In this document: piece by piece, positions 1 to 14,900 of the stretch
Layout of the letters: the number at the start of each line of letters is the position of its first letter
Numbering within the stretch: the stretch's first letter is position 1
From: Atherinomorus stipes
Taxonomy: Eukaryota > Chordata > Actinopteri > Atheriniformes > Atherinidae
Assembly (NCBI GenBank): GCA_023101725.1
Contig: JALJCO010008621.1
Span: forward strand, 186,001-250,000
Length of the DNA: 64,000 nt
Reading direction: 5' to 3'
Made by a program: the position numbers and the translations under genes
Notes under the pieces: generated by a model
Told to the model about the DNA's origin: nothing
What the model saw: the letters and a program-made list of their open reading frames with translations, nothing else
Database searches by the model: none

Positions 1-738
<738 letters not shown>

Positions 739-2912
739 TTGATCATGTTCTTGTGAATACTCACCATCATACAAAATATATGATCAGTAATAATAAATAA
801 CCATGGCAGTAAAAGGTTTAAGTTTTGTAGTTTTTATTTGAAACCAGATGTGTGCACTGCAGCAAAAAACATGACAAAGTTTCAATGGTCAAAGAAAACA
901 AATGAAACTAACTACTTCTGCAAAGTAACAATACAGGATATGGGGGTACATTGATCATGATTCCCATGGCACGTGCTGCTTTGAGGGACAACGCTAGAGG
1001 TTCTGAAGGAATGATGGACACATGGTAAAACTGGTATTGTGAGGACTGATACACTGAAATCATTGAGGTTCACTGGAATGTAGACAGCGTCAAAAGGCTG
1101 CTGTACTGTAAATACTAAACAAGACAAACATCTTACATCACTAAGACGTACTGCAAGTTTCCCAGAGGTAACAAGAAAAGTAGTAATGGACAGGCTCCAA
1201 CAGGAACAGAGGCATTGGGATCTTTCTTTGAAGTGTTGGATATCTAATGTTGGAAGAAAACGTTTCTACTGCATGACTGAGGAGAGAACCACTATGCTGC
1301 GTTCAGGAGGTTTCTAGTAAATTACGATATGGTTCCACAAAAGCATTTTGCCACTTTTTTTTTTCAAATTAAATCCTTTGCCATCATTTAATGAATGAAA
1401 ACATGAGCCAGATTTCAAAGTCCATTAGATACTGACCATTAACTATACACTGTAAAAACTGCATCGTCATCACAATCCTGAGCACAGCCCAGAAAGTCTT
1501 TGACATAACTTTTGCGGTCAAGTATCAACTGTCACAGCTCTTCATGTCCTAGACAGGCCACAATCTAACGCCAAAATAGCAAAGCTGTCTGAACAGCTCA
1601 GACACATACGCAATACCAATTAGATTGTCTTTCACAGTAACAACTATGACTATGTTTCAAATACAACTTTATTTGTAAACATAAAAAATATGAATATTTA
1701 CATTGTCACTTAAACATCATATATTTGATAGATATCTTCCTCCTTGAGTAGTAAAATATTTCAGTCAACAGTACAGTTAAGTGCTCTGTTATAAGAGATT
1801 TGAGGTTCATGCCAAGCCAGTCTGTGTGTGCTGCAGCCCTGCAAAGCTGTGTAATACATAATTATATATCAGTTTGAACTGATTAAATGCAACCAATAAG
1901 TTTAATATTCAGAATCAAAATCTGCCCAAAAAATGCAGTCTTAGGCATCAGTAATGCAATGTTATTAATCTCAAAAGCTTTTGTCCTGCAGCAAGTTCAC
2001 ATGATGAAATGCACAATGTTGATGTCTGACAATTCTATCAAATGCTAACATCCTCAGCAGCAGTTTCACATGTGTGCATGCATCTGATGTGAGCTGTCTC
2101 TGGTTTCATTTACTGCCTGCATCTTTAAGTAACTACTTTTACCGTACAAGGCAAAATGGACAAGTACAACAGCAGCAAGATAAGAGTTTAGACGATTGTT
2201 ATCTGCAGCTGAGTCACGATACAGACACTAAGATGCTACAGAGAAAATGGCAAAGGAACTGACTGTGATTATGTATGGCACATCTTTGCATCACAAAAGC
2301 AAACGGAATAAACTTAATGTTTGCAATTAAATTCACAAACTACGATATGGAGACAACTTTGTCCACAGAAACAGTGAAAGTGGGACCTCACAGACAGAGA
2401 AACGTTTGTCCGTTACCCTTCAGGGATATGAACATCTAAGTCTGTTATATGTATTTTGTACATTATGGGCAAGTAAAATTAATCACTGTCCCAAGCTTTA
2501 AACATAACAAGCACATATCTGGATAAGTCTTTCTCATGAAATATAAATTTGTGTGGTCCCAGTATATGAAGTAAGTTGTAACGATGTTATACGGGTAAAA
2601 AAAGAGTGAGAGAATGTGTGTGACAGAAAAAGATGAAAAGAGCAGTCAATGTGGTGTAATATCTGTTATATCTACCAATAAAATACTGTTTCACAGCCTA
2701 ACTTTTACATCCTTTAACAAGGTAAAAGGCAACTAGATGATTTTTGGGGGATTTCCCCTTTTTATTGACCGTGTTTTTATTTCAACTTTCAAAAATACTT
2801 TTTTTTTTCAAATAAAATGACCCCAGTGTTGATGCAAGTTTTGATCTGGAACCGTATTGTTAAATAGGTGTGTTTAATGTGCAGTAATTGGTCCTAGTGT
2901 TCAAGGTTTGGT
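739..2912. other. Intergenic region and 3' UTRs between two convergent genes
   Basis: The sulfotransferase 3' UTR ends soon after AATAAA at 792-797. On the minus strand the 3' UTR of the PRRT3-like gene should start at 2912; a minus-strand AATAAA (TTTATT on plus) lies at 2761-2766. Other TTTATT motifs, for example near 1670, could be distal signals. The two genes converge. The remaining sequence is AT-rich with no ORF showing codon structure or family motifs. Confidence 0.6.
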
Positions 2913-5900
2913 TCAAAGGTCAATAATTTCACTGCTGACGCTGGCAGAATCGTCACGTCGACTGACTTCCAGGTAACTCCGTGATCCTGCCGGTCTCCCA
3001 CCTCTCCCTCTCACCCTCTCAGAGTCTGGGGTGATAAAAGGTCGTGTGTCATCCACTCCGTCGTCCCCCAAGTGTCCCGTTGATGTCCTGGAGGGGTGAA
3101 GGGACACCGGGCAGGACACTGATGATGGTACGTTTACAATTCCATTCCCAGCCCACCTGTGACCCTGGTGGGATGGTGTGGGGGGAGCAGTCACCTGCCT
3201 GCTGGGCACACTGCTGAGAACACTGCCCCCTAGCGGCATGGATGACTCTGTCGGTGCCTCACTACTCTCTGATAGCAGCTGAGGGTCACTGTTCCTGCGC
3301 AGCCAGGGCCCCTGGCTGACCCCTGAACCTGGAGAGGGGGACTGTGAAATTTGGTTGAGGGGGTGAAAAAGACTCCCTCCTCCAAGCAGGTGCTCTCTGT
3401 GCAGGGCCTCGTCGATGCTGCGAGTCAGGTCAATTGGGGATGGCGGCCGCAGGTCAAACTCATAGAACGACAGGGAAGTATCTCTGTCCTGATCCAGACT
3501 GCCGCTCACTGAGCGCTGTGGGGGCTGGCCCAGTGCCTGTAGTCTTAGCAGTGAGCCCGTGGAACCGTGACATAAGCCTCGTTCTGCAGAGTGGCCCCTG
3601 TGGTTGCGTCCATGGTTACTGTCTTTGACCGAGCGTGGCTGGGCAGTGTTCTGCTCATGGTTCTGGTTCCTAATAAGACTCTTGCTGATATCAGCTCCTG
3701 GACGCTCCTGGCCAGCCCAGTTGTTTGGTACCTCCCCTGCACCACCTCCTCCTCCCCCCAAACCATTACTGTCAGACTTTCTGCAGGGCTTCCCCCTCAG
3801 ACTTTGCACGATCTTGGACCAGCATGTATGTCTTTGAGTTGAGCCAACAGACTGTCCAGGAGAAGGAAGGTCTCCTGCTGCTCTGCTATCTTGTCCTCCT
3901 TCCTCCCTTCTCTTGCACCCTGCAGGCCTCCAGAACACCCAGGAACCCAGGAGTAGGAGGGAAAACCCCCAGGCCAGCTCCAGAAGACGGGCCCAAAAGT
4001 GCACTAGCCACCATCCCCAATTAAACCGTGTCCAGTCTCCTAAGAGTCCATACAGCCACAAGGTAGCATGGACATGCAACCCACAACACAACGCCCCGAG
4101 AACTGCACACACTGCCAGCACCCTTCCCAGAATCACTCCAATTCTCCTGCTCCCCGTCCAACTTTTCCTCCTGGGTTCTTCAGGGACTCCATGGTGGGGA
4201 ATAGGAGGACAGCGTATACGTGGAAATACGTAGCAGAGAAAGCCCAAACAGAGAGCCAGACCCCAACATAAAGCCAGGATCTGTAATGTGACAGGCACCA
4301 CAGGGGACAAGGCTGGAGACAGCAGATCGGCAGCCAACAGCAGCGTACATTGTAGCACAGTCAGCACAGCCACCAGAGGAGGACGCTCCAAAGTTGAGGG
4401 CAACACACTTACTCCTGCCACCCTCAATGCCAGCAGTGCCAAAGATGCCTGAGTCCACACCAAGAGGTGTAGAGGCAGGTTGTAGAGGGCAGTAACTGCA
4501 GGGCGAGGGAGGACTTTTCTTGTGCCGTAAGGGTCAATGAAAAACAGGGCTGCCCTCAGGCCTCCGGCTAGAAACAACAGAGCATTGGCAAGAGCAAGAG
4601 CACCTCGGTGAGGACAGTTTGCACCAGGGGAGAGCGTGAGGCCGAGAGCAGCTCCTGCAAACAGGAGGAGAAAAAGGCTCGCTGAGCCGTAGACGTGCAG
4701 TTCCCAGGCGAAAGCCAGCGTCCGGCTCAAATCGCCCCAGTAAAGAAGAGTGCCATTAGGGGAGGGGTTAACACTGGGTGAGGGTGCTGGATTAAAAGTG
4801 GAATGGGGTGCTTGTTGAGGATGTTCCAGAAGAAGAGAGCGGTTCTGTTGAGCAATACCAGCCTGATATGTGGGGCTGAATCTTGATTGTATGACAGGAA
4901 TGACAGTGGTGGTCAGGAGGGAGGGTGCCCCTAAAAAAGAGAGAATACATGAGACAAATACATCAAATTGCTTCCATTTAAAATGCATGCATATGAGATA
5001 CCACTGAGAGCCACTAGAGGGGTGTAGCTCACCATCAAAGTTATGAACAAGGACTACATGACCCTCACAGCTGCTTGTAGTAACTTAATCAGTTCTGCAG
5101 AGACACACTGTTCAAGGTCTTTATCGGCTTTCTAATAACAAAGACATATAAAGCAGCTTACACACTCCTAGCAGGGTCTCTTAGTAATTCATCCTAAATT
5201 TGCATAAAGTTGCTTCCTTTTGTCTCTGAGAATCTGAATAGTATTTTAGTATCAACTGTAATTAAATACAGATACAAGAACAGAGGGCTTAACATGGAAA
5301 TCCCAAAGCTAAACCACAGAGAGTGTTAATTTGTGCAAGTAGTAATTTACAAATAATATATATAGGCTATATAATTATTGGAACACCCTTTGAGTTTATC
5401 ATCTTCACAACATCAATAAACTTGTCTAGCAGAAAAACATTAAATATCCAAGGATAAACTGTGCGTCTTAATTGGATTTGATTGTATAATCAACAAGAAC
5501 ATCTTTGTTACGCAACCCAGCACAGTGCTACAGTACATGTATGAATCCAGACAACTTTGCACAAGTTTGCAATATTATGCAAAGTAAAAGCACCTCATGT
5601 GACAAAACACCTTCACCAATGGCATCTCACTATTTGTTCATTTCTCATGAAAACACACACTTCTGCTTGTTAAAGGTGTTCCACCTTGTCCTCTGGCCAC
5701 AACCTGGAAACACCCAACAACCCTAAGTTCACTTTAATCTCTGAGTGCTTAGTGAGAGACTTGGCTGTGAAGACAGCACAGTATAAAAACACACATTACT
5801 ACCTCCGGACTCTACTTTTAAGGAATAATGCAAGCATATTTTATTTAATGGCTTTGTAAATAATGGGAAACCTGTGGGCATATAGGATATCTATCATGAG

Positions 5901-8900
5901 GGATTTCTAGGAAATTATGCCATAAATATTAAAACCTGATGGATGGTGGAATGACAAGATCAGTGGTAAAACACTCAAATCTTCAGCCACTTGGAGGACT
6001 TTAAGCCCAACTTCACCCGGTAGAAGACAACCATAAAACTGACACACTGATTAATGGCTCTCTTTGTGTGTTTCTCTCCCTTTCAGCACACACACACACA
6101 CACACTTCCAGGCCTCACAAAGTAGGGTAGCACTGCATACAGATCACAGACACACTTCTTTATTTATACAAAGGTATGTTTTACTTCCTTCCTTTTTTTT
6201 TCATTTTTTTGACAGGAACAAGGTCCAGACACACTCCAGATGTGCCGTTTGTGTTACACAGCTGGGCACACTTAGGCTTACCCCTACCATTGTGCCTTCT
6301 CTTTAAACACATATTGCTTTACTGTAGATGTAATCATGTGTTGCAGTGAAGTAAAAAAAAAAAAAAAAAAAATCCTGTTTTGTTCCACTAGTAATGATCC
6401 AGCTAGAAACGTGGACAGGCACGTACAATATAAATTATAAGACTATGTTTGGCTTTAATAATGGTAAAGTACACAGGAGGTGACACACATAGACCCATAG
6501 GAAATCACTTAACTTTCTTAATACAAATTCTGTCAACCAGGCTGACTTTTAATTAAGCGGACTGCATCAATTTGGTCCATTTATATTTGGACATACATGT
6601 TCTCTTTCAGCTCAACTGGGAAAAAACTAAAAGCTTAAAAACTGGGAGGCTTGAGGAGGTTCAACAGTCACAAGGCTCTTTATGGCTCTGTGACAGAGAT
6701 TCTGTGTAGGTGCCTGAGTTGTAGCCAACTAGCAGCTCTCCTACTTAAAACATCATTATGTTCCCTGTGTGAACATGCTGGAGCCATGCTTTTAATAAGA
6801 GTTATGGTTATTAAGTGCCTCTTTTTAATCTATTTTGCCATATTGCATTAGCTGCCACTGTGGAGAAACAAATCTCACAGTGCTTGTCAGAAAACAGCAG
6901 TAACTCAGCAGATATTGAGTGAGTGGCACAAGCTGAGGTTATCCGGGATACTGGCTTTTATATTTAGTGCAGCTGCTGCTACATCAGTCACAAGTGTCGA
7001 TGTATGAAGCAGACTTCAGAGCCTTACCCCTTATGTCACAGTTTCAGAGGACACTGACTTTGGCTGAATAATAAAGGGTCATATTTTGAGTAGAAATCAA
7101 GTTTTATGTAAAACTACATGCCAAGAAAAGTTTCTTTTTGAATGAGACCCTGAATGTTCAAAAGTCACAATGATGCATATGCATCTCAGAATAGCATATA
7201 TGCCCCATGTGTCATGCTTTTCCCTCTCCATTTGCTTTTCTTCATCTCCCCTCCCTTCATCCCTTTCTCTCTGCATCTGGTTTTCATTACCATCTCCACT
7301 CCCTGTACTTCTGTGCCTGTAGTGTCTGTACCTTTCTTCCACACTCACCCACCCTGTCTACTCTCATCTATATTCCCAACAGTCTTTTCTTCAGACCCCT
7401 CTTTCCCTCTCTTGTCCTCGATCTCCTTGCCTGGCCACAATCCCACCAGCCCCCTCTTTAACCCTCCCTCTCACCTCCTGCTCATATTTTTGTCGCTAGC
7501 TGTGTCTACCTCACACAACTACCCCATTTTCCATGGAAAAGTGCCTCTGCTTTTTCCTTTGAAGCCTTTTCTCCCCCTCTTTTTTGTTTCCAAATTCTTT
7601 CAGTAAAAAAGTTCCAGCTGTACAAATAATTCTACTCTAAATGATCAGAGGACAAAGGAAACTCAAACTGGTCGACCGTGGAACAGAAGATCTCCCGTTT
7701 CTTACCTGCCCTTGAAGACTGCACAGTAGTGCTTGCATGCTTTCCTAGTTGTGTTGTTTTGGAAGATGTCCTGGTAGCCTCCTGCATTGTACGTGGCACT
7801 CCTGTAGTAGATGAGTGGGTCACCTGTAGAGTTGAAGTGACTCGATGCAAAGTCGTCTGGCCTTGGACTGTAACAGGCTGTCCTGCAGCCTGTGATGGTC
7901 TCCCAGTAGAGCCAGCAGTGTTCGCTGAGGGTCGGGGGGATGTCAAGACGGCAGAATCCTGCTTTGAATTGTTTGCTACCAGTTTATCTAAAAGTTTTAG
8001 GAAAAAACACATTTGTTACGAGAGTTCAGTATTTGAACTCAACTTCTAATTGTCATGGGGAATTTGTTTTCTTACCTGTTAATTTCACAGTCTGAGGAGG
8101 TTGCTGTGTTACAGCAGGAGATAGTGTGGTTTTTGTCTCAGGATGCAGAGTTGTAGAGACAGTACTAGTTGTACTGGTACTAGTCAACACAAACAGGGGA
8201 GGCTTAACAGTCTGATCATCCAGTGGTTGGGATTTTGCATCAGCAACTTTGGAAATCATTGTCTGTGCGTCTGGCTGATACTGTGCCATTTCATCACCAC
8301 CTGTTGGAAGTGGACTGGGGGATTCTTTCTTCACATATTCCACAGCAGGAGTTCTACCTGAACCCAATCCTTGCAAATCTCCATCTTCTGTCTCGTTGTC
8401 TGATGCATCGTCCCAAATCCCTGCTGTCACTGTCTTGTCTGCAGAAGGTAAAGTGGGCATAGGTGGAGTTGGGCGTTTTGTATCAGCGCCTCTTCTGAAA
8501 GCCCCGCTGAATGCTAAACTAGCTGTGTCGGTCCTGGGCCTGGGAGCAGGGGGTTGGGTCGGCCCTCTGCTAAGATTCACCATAGAAAGATTCAGTGTAA
8601 AAGGACTCAGATGTGTCGTCGGACGGGTCATTCTTTTCCCTTGTTCCACTGAGTTCATAGTCGTCAATCGATCATGGATTGTAACTCTGACGGGAACATC
8701 ACTGCGCCCTCTGGGCGGCAAAGAAGGCCAGAAGCGAAAAGTCTGTTTGGTTGGTGCAGGTGAAGAATTGCTAGGCAGGTCCAGTGAAGAAAATGAAGAG
8801 GAGGAGTCAATGATGGTCTGGGCATCTGAAAAATGGATGAAGGCGAGGAGGAAAGCCAGGAACAGGAGGGACATTGGAGCCATGGTTTGCCTTGGGGTGG

Positions 8901-8958
8901 TGAGCAGCAATGATCCCTCTGGAACGCTCACTCTGTTTGTTGCACCATCATATCACTG
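2913..8958 (-). CDS. prrt3: Proline-rich transmembrane protein 3-like (PRRT3)
   Basis: Minus-strand gene with exons 8076-8958 (start codon taken at 8883-8881), 7706-7987 and 2913-4930; the joins are in frame (phase 1 at both introns) and give 1,035 residues. The first ATG-led reading at 8931 is possible, but the Met at 8883 heads a typical signal peptide (MAPMSLLFLAFLLAF). Then follows a Ser/Thr/Pro-rich, probably O-glycosylated ectodomain to about residue 430. The last exon opens with about seven hydrophobic segments (residues ~435-720), including HVYGSASLFLLLFAG and LHLLVWTQASLALLAL, then a long basic/Ser-rich cytoplasmic tail ending SSEIIDL. This layout matches the PRRT3/PRRT4 family of poorly characterised neuronal membrane proteins; I chose PRRT3 because OGG1, its neighbour in human 3p25.3, is nearby. 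PRRT4 is the alternative. The human protein is about 980 residues, so the length fits. Confidence 0.75.
4931..7705. other. Intron of the PRRT3-like gene
   Basis: A 2.8-kb intron (minus-strand donor before 7706, acceptor after 4930). It contains a short CA microsatellite at about 6088-6109, an A-run at about 6352-6372 and a C/T-rich tract at 7210-7600 that yields a long but low-complexity ORF. No coding exon or clear transposable element was recognised. Confidence 0.6.
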
Positions 8959-11900
8959 CTGGGAGAAACAAGCATAAACATATAAAGAATTAAATTAATT
9001 AATTAACAAAATATATTGCAGATATGTTAAGAATAAAATCTAAGTAATATATTAAACCAACTTTATTATTTTCTTTTTTTTATGATACTGCATGTTCGGG
9101 TTTAAGAACAAAGCCACTTCCTAATTATTCGCCTCATAATTCTTGCAGATTTAGCAGCAGTTGTCCAAAGTTTCCACAAGCTAGTTTAAATCTCTCAGCA
9201 TTTGTGGTTACATGTAATTCTAAGGAAGCATGCTACAGCCTGTCTATGCTGATTCACATACAGATTCAGGTGACGGAAACGCCCACCGAGATTTCACAGC
9301 ATGACACTAGAGGACTCACGGGGTGTGGTGAGGTATATAGTTTCAGAAGACATGCCACATATGCTGCCACACATGAAAACCCACGAAGGCAAAACCTGAG
9401 CTTGTTTATTATTAAATAGATCCGTCAAAATGATCAAGCCAAGAAACAAAAAAGAGTCACAGATGGTTTCATTCAGTGGCAGATGGGCACGTTCACTTTT
9501 GTTCTCACTATTTGTGTCAGAAAATGTTCCCTGGAAAAATGTCAGCTCTTTCCCCTCCACCAAATGCCCTTTTTTTCTAAGTAGAAGGACTTCCTAGCTA
9601 GCTTTGTTTGAGTCACAGATGCTAGGAGATGACAGCTGTAGCACTGAATGTAGAGCAGCTCAGAGAGCCAGGTGACATGTCCAAACCCTCCAGGCCGGTG
9701 AGGATTGTGCAATCCTACTAGTCATCTAACAAAACAGCTGCCAGTAACATCCCTAAACACACTTCTTCTTCTGGAACGAACATAAACCTTATTCACATCT
9801 GTGACTCACAGTGGGAAATAACCTCAGGAGCAAATTTGGGATCATACTAAAACTTCAGCTGAAACAAGAAGAAAAAACAGAAATAAGGAATCAGTGGAGA
9901 ATTCGTTCTGCTGTGATGACTCACCCCGGTCACAAAGATTAGGTCTCCGAGAAATGACTGCAGCTGCACACCAGGGTTGGCATGTGCATTTTGTGCTGTG
10001 AACATGTGCAAGGTGTGAGTAATCTGTGTGAGCATATGGAAAATGTGTTTGAGTGTGTGTGTGTGTGTGCATGGATCTAAGCAGTAAGGTACCAAACATA
10101 CAACCTAAGCATTTAAATGAATGCTTAGGAAAATACAATATCTTGTTTAGAAATTGTTGGCAGTGTAAAACATGAGTCTGAGAGAAAAATTGTCAATGTG
10201 CAGAGTAATAAGTGCCAGTATATCTCACTCTCCACCCACTCACAGTAGCCTCACTGTTTATTATTTTCTTTCCCGTCTCAGCCACCTCCTCTGCGCTCTC
10301 AGTTCCTATCCCCCTCCTCATTTCTCTTTTCTTTTTGTCCCTCATTTTACTTGAGTTCTTTCAACACAACATCACAGCTGAAAGAGTCACGATGACAAAA
10401 AGTAAAAAAAAAAAAAAAAAAACAGGAGTAGAGAGTAAGAATGTGGAGATATGAAAGTGGCAAACAGGATGAGCAGGAATGAGGGAAGAAACATAGATGG
10501 GGGATTGGAGAAGGTGAGGGAAGCATGATGTGATGAAGCTGACAGTGGAGGGCAGGGCTGGGGGAGAGGGCGATAATTTAAGAGATCAGTGACAAAATTA
10601 AGACTGAGAGAAGGACTGAGGGCCGTAAATTTAGAGCATAGAGTGAGCATGGGAGTAGCTAATCAATGCTGACAGAAAGCAAGAAGCAGAATATTTGAAA
10701 AAGGGAGGGAGAGCGATGAGGAAGCTATGTTGCAGAATTAACAGGTTTGTTATGGTCCCAGTGCAGATATGACCATTTATCAAGGAAGGCATGTAAAGAA
10801 AAGTAAGCCTGATTCACCTTTCCTCTGAGGTTAACTGGCAGGTGTGCAGTCTCTGGCGGTTGAACATAAACAACTTGACTATTGAGGCAGGTCTTTCAGT
10901 AAACATATCCCTATCTCGGTCCACAATAATTCACCGCAAGCCTTACGTAGGCGTATGCAGCAGCCTAGTTATGATTGATGACTTTTAAAAGGCATTTGAC
11001 CAAATAAGATTTAATGTGAGTAGAGAAACGCTCTGCTGCTGCATTTGAAATGTTGTCGGCATTAATCTCTTCTCCACACGTCGTCCAGAAGCCCAAACAC
11101 AGCAGCAGTTCCCCCCTAAATATTCATCTTTACTTGATCTGGGCAATTTGAGTTCAAGACTCTACCGAGCCAATACGAATGGAGTAAATTTGTGCACGAC
11201 AGCAGCTCCTCCAAACAGTCTGAATCTCAAACCAGAAAATAACCTGTCCAATCTAATTTCTAACTGAACACCATGAAGACCCCATCAGTTCATCAGCCAT
11301 TTTGTTACAACACAAAAAAAACAGGAAAAAAAAATCCTTAAGTAGTGACAAAAAATGCACACATACATGCTCAAAAATAGAAAGTACGTCCCTCTGTGAC
11401 TATCCACAGGGAGATGGCAGATGGGTGAACGGTCAGAGTATTTTTATCATGTTGAGCCCCTGGGGGCCAGGGGACACTTCACTCTGTATTTCATTTACTC
11501 TGTGGTGAGCGCGCTGCGCAGATGCCGTCACTCTCTTACACAATATGTGCTTTGTCCAGAACAGGAAATGCTCATGGATAATATCCAATAGTACAGCAGC
11601 AAGCAGCAATCTGAAGATTACTATAAACTCCTTGCCCACTGTATAGACCTACTGGTTATACAACCACATGACTCAGTACTACAGCAGCTGTTACTAATCA
11701 GTTAATCGTTGCAGTCGTGATGTCATGTCTGCACATATGTATTAATATGAACTGCTAGCATTAGAACTTTCCATAAGGAACCAGGCGGGGTTGTGGGTGG
11801 AGGTGTGTGGAGTGGACATGAAGTCAAGTTTGTGGATAATCTCCTCGTTCTGACAAATACTCTCTGCCAGATTCCAGACCGTCTGGCAGTGCAGAGTTTC

Positions 11901-14900
11901 CATTGATTTGAGTGCATACGTCTGTGCACCCAATATTTGTCTTTGGAACAAAGACTCCTCTAGAGCGTTCCTGTCTCTACACAGGGTCAGTTTAAAATTT
12001 AAAAGCTTATTTTGCTCTGACAGAAATGTTATCTTGGGATAGTACATCAAGTACTAACCAGGAGCCCTGAATGTCTGGTCAAAGTTGTAATTTTGTTAAC
12101 GCAGTAACTGATCAGATATTTTCTGATTAAAATCACAACTTTGCCAATTTCAGACAGTAATTTACTTACAGGAATGCCTAAGAGCTGCTTGTGCTCAGAA
12201 AACAACATTTAAAAAGCTTGGCTTTGTTAATAAGGGGTTTGCATACGGACCTGTTTATGTCCCCCATGGACAGGTAGGCTATTAGAATGAGCACAGTTGC
12301 AGCTATGTTACTGATAAACAGCCATGCTAGTAGCACTGAGAATGTATGAATGAGAATGTATGAGAATGAATTAAAGCCAAAGTGTAGAAATTTTGTTTCG
12401 TTTTACAGTTTGTTTGTTTTTTAAAAAGCATGCTAGTAGGAAAATAAATACTCACAGATGAATAATCATTAGCCTAAAGTTAGGCAAATTAGTAGGTTAT
12501 TTATTAGGCTACATTTATTTGCTACCCACTACTGTCACCTGTAATTGTCCACTCTGTCGGCATTTGACTTAAAACAAAAATAAGCCCATAGCAATGCTGG
12601 GTTGTTTTGGTTTTGCAGCGAAACCCATGAGGTTAATGCCAACAGATGTTCACATCAATGTGCAGGGTTTAAGAGTCAAAGTTACACCACAAGATAAACA
12701 ACTAACTGAACAAATTCTTGAATCAGGAACTATTAAACATAAGAGAAAAATGGGACAAGAATATTATGCCATTAAAATAATAGCAATCAAACAACAGTCG
12801 TAATGGTGAAAAGAGACATGGATATAGTGGTGGAAACATGAATTTCAGTTCATTTCATCCAGCTGTTTTTATAGAGGTGAAGAGGCCGATTATGCAAATG
12901 ACAGCAGCTGGCTCAAATATCTGTAATGAGACCATTATATAGTAACTGTGACGGGGCTTGGCCATGTGAGTGGAAAATAGTATCACAGACTATCTTATGG
13001 AAATTATTCTGTCGGGTCAATGAATGCTGACTAAATACCATGTAAATTCATATATAGTTTCTAATGCATCTATGTTTCATGGGCCAAAGTGGTAAGCCAC
13101 TGCCTTTAATATGGTTAAGGTTCAAACAACAACTGGGTCTTGTGTCCACCAGTATATAAGAATATGTGGATGCTGAATGTGTGTCAACAGTGGAAAGTTG
13201 CCCAGTCACAGACTGAGTGCCAAACACATGAGCCTGCTTGTAGTATCTACTGTGATGGTGGAATCAAAGTCACTTGCGGCTCAAGTACTCAACTGAGAAG
13301 TTAATGAGTGATGTGGGACGGGTAAGATAATCATAAACTGTGAGAATCAGTTGGAGATAAAGGTCTTCTGCAGAAACAGTGGCGATGGACAAAGACTGTT
13401 AGAGGAGGATCGTAAAGTTGGAGGGGGGAAAAAAAGAAAGGACAGACATACTGTGTATTTAGCTGGAAAATATTTAGCAGAGGACCGTGTCACTGTGGTT
13501 CTCTGTGCTGCAACATTACTGCTCACCCGTTGGCGAGCCATGCAGATGTATAACTTGCTTGTACTGCATTTTGGACGGGGAGAGGTGAGAGTGTGAGGAA
13601 GTGAATGTATGCGAGACAGAAAGCCAGGGGAAATGGAAGAGGGAGTATTTGTGGTTATGTTGGTATGCCAGCGGTGGGGGAGGTCGATGATTTGACCGTT
13701 AAAAAATTCCACACCTTGAAATAACACAAGCAACTCCCAGATCATCATCTGGCTCCCCCATAAAATTATTTCAACAAAACAGAGACTTAATTATACTTTT
13801 TAAACTTTACTGATACATCTTAAGAAAGGCAGTTTTTCCAGGTGAGGTAACCCTGTTTCAAACTAAAGCCTTATGAGCTAAATGGATATTTAGCTTGTTA
13901 GATACTTCTCCCAAGGGGCTGTGCTGCATGGGTGTGTGAGCGAGGGACTGAAGGGGTTCAAAACTCCAGCAGAGTAACCGGCCACACGGTGAGGTCATGC
14001 TATATGAGGAGAGGAGGCTCCAGGACCAATCACCGATTCTTTTGATCCCCCCTTGAAACGGATGCCAGGCTCAAAAGTGCTGAGCCCTAAAACATCTTTG
14101 ATAGCCATTCTGCCCACAAGCGAGTCACAGATCAAAGGCTGAAGGTCAGCCTGCGACAGTAAGGCACTCTAACAGCATCACGACTGTGAAGACATAAACA
14201 CAAAGCAAAGAAAAGCGCAGACCATCAGAGCAAACTTTGGCTGGGAATACTGACATATGATTGAAAGTTTCTACTCACAGATTCAGGACACTGATGATCA
14301 ATTTAACACACTTATTACTAGAAACACAACCTGAAAGATAATGAATCTGGTGACTGATTGAGACTGCAGCTAAACCACAAAACACTTTCAGGGATATAAA
14401 TTATAGCCTTCAAAAGTTATAAACTGTGCCAGCTACAGGGAGTTAACCACAGCTCTAATGGAATCCAAGACTGTCTCTGTTACAGCTGGAGGCAATAAAA
14501 TTACGTTGAGGTTGCAAGTAACTTGTATGTAAATTAAGAATTATCCGGTATATGGAGGCCATTGGTGGATATTTATAACTTTAAAAGATTCAGAGCTGCG
14601 AAAGAGCTTGTAAAAAGATGGCTTAGTGTTTGTGTTGAGACCAAGTGTAGGGTTGATGTATCAGAGCCTTGAATTATGCTTTATTTTCCACTATCTGTTC
14701 AGGATGTTCTCTTCTGTCAAGTAGGCCTATATGTCATGTTAGAAAAATACCTTCCAGCTGGAAGCTAACTATGCAGCAAGATTAAAAACCTCTGGCAAAA
14801 AACGAGGATGATGACTTTTTAAGAACAACATAAACCATTGAAATAGATCATTTATGAGATGCTCAATGCTAAGTCACGCAATCATGAATAATTTGCCTTC

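Noticed and set aside
7154..7606. 150-codon plus-strand ORF rich in Pro, Ser, Phe and Leu
   Set aside because: It lies in a C/T-rich tract within the PRRT3-like intron, has low complexity, no splice context and no family motifs.
2913..8958. PRRT4 as the identity of the multi-pass gene
   Set aside because: Family structure fits both PRRT3 and PRRT4; the nearby OGG1, a PRRT3 neighbour in human, tips the choice. It remains possible.
8396..8977. 193-codon plus-strand ORF
   Set aside because: Antisense shadow of the signal-peptide exon of the PRRT3-like gene, whose minus-strand frame joins properly to its other exons.
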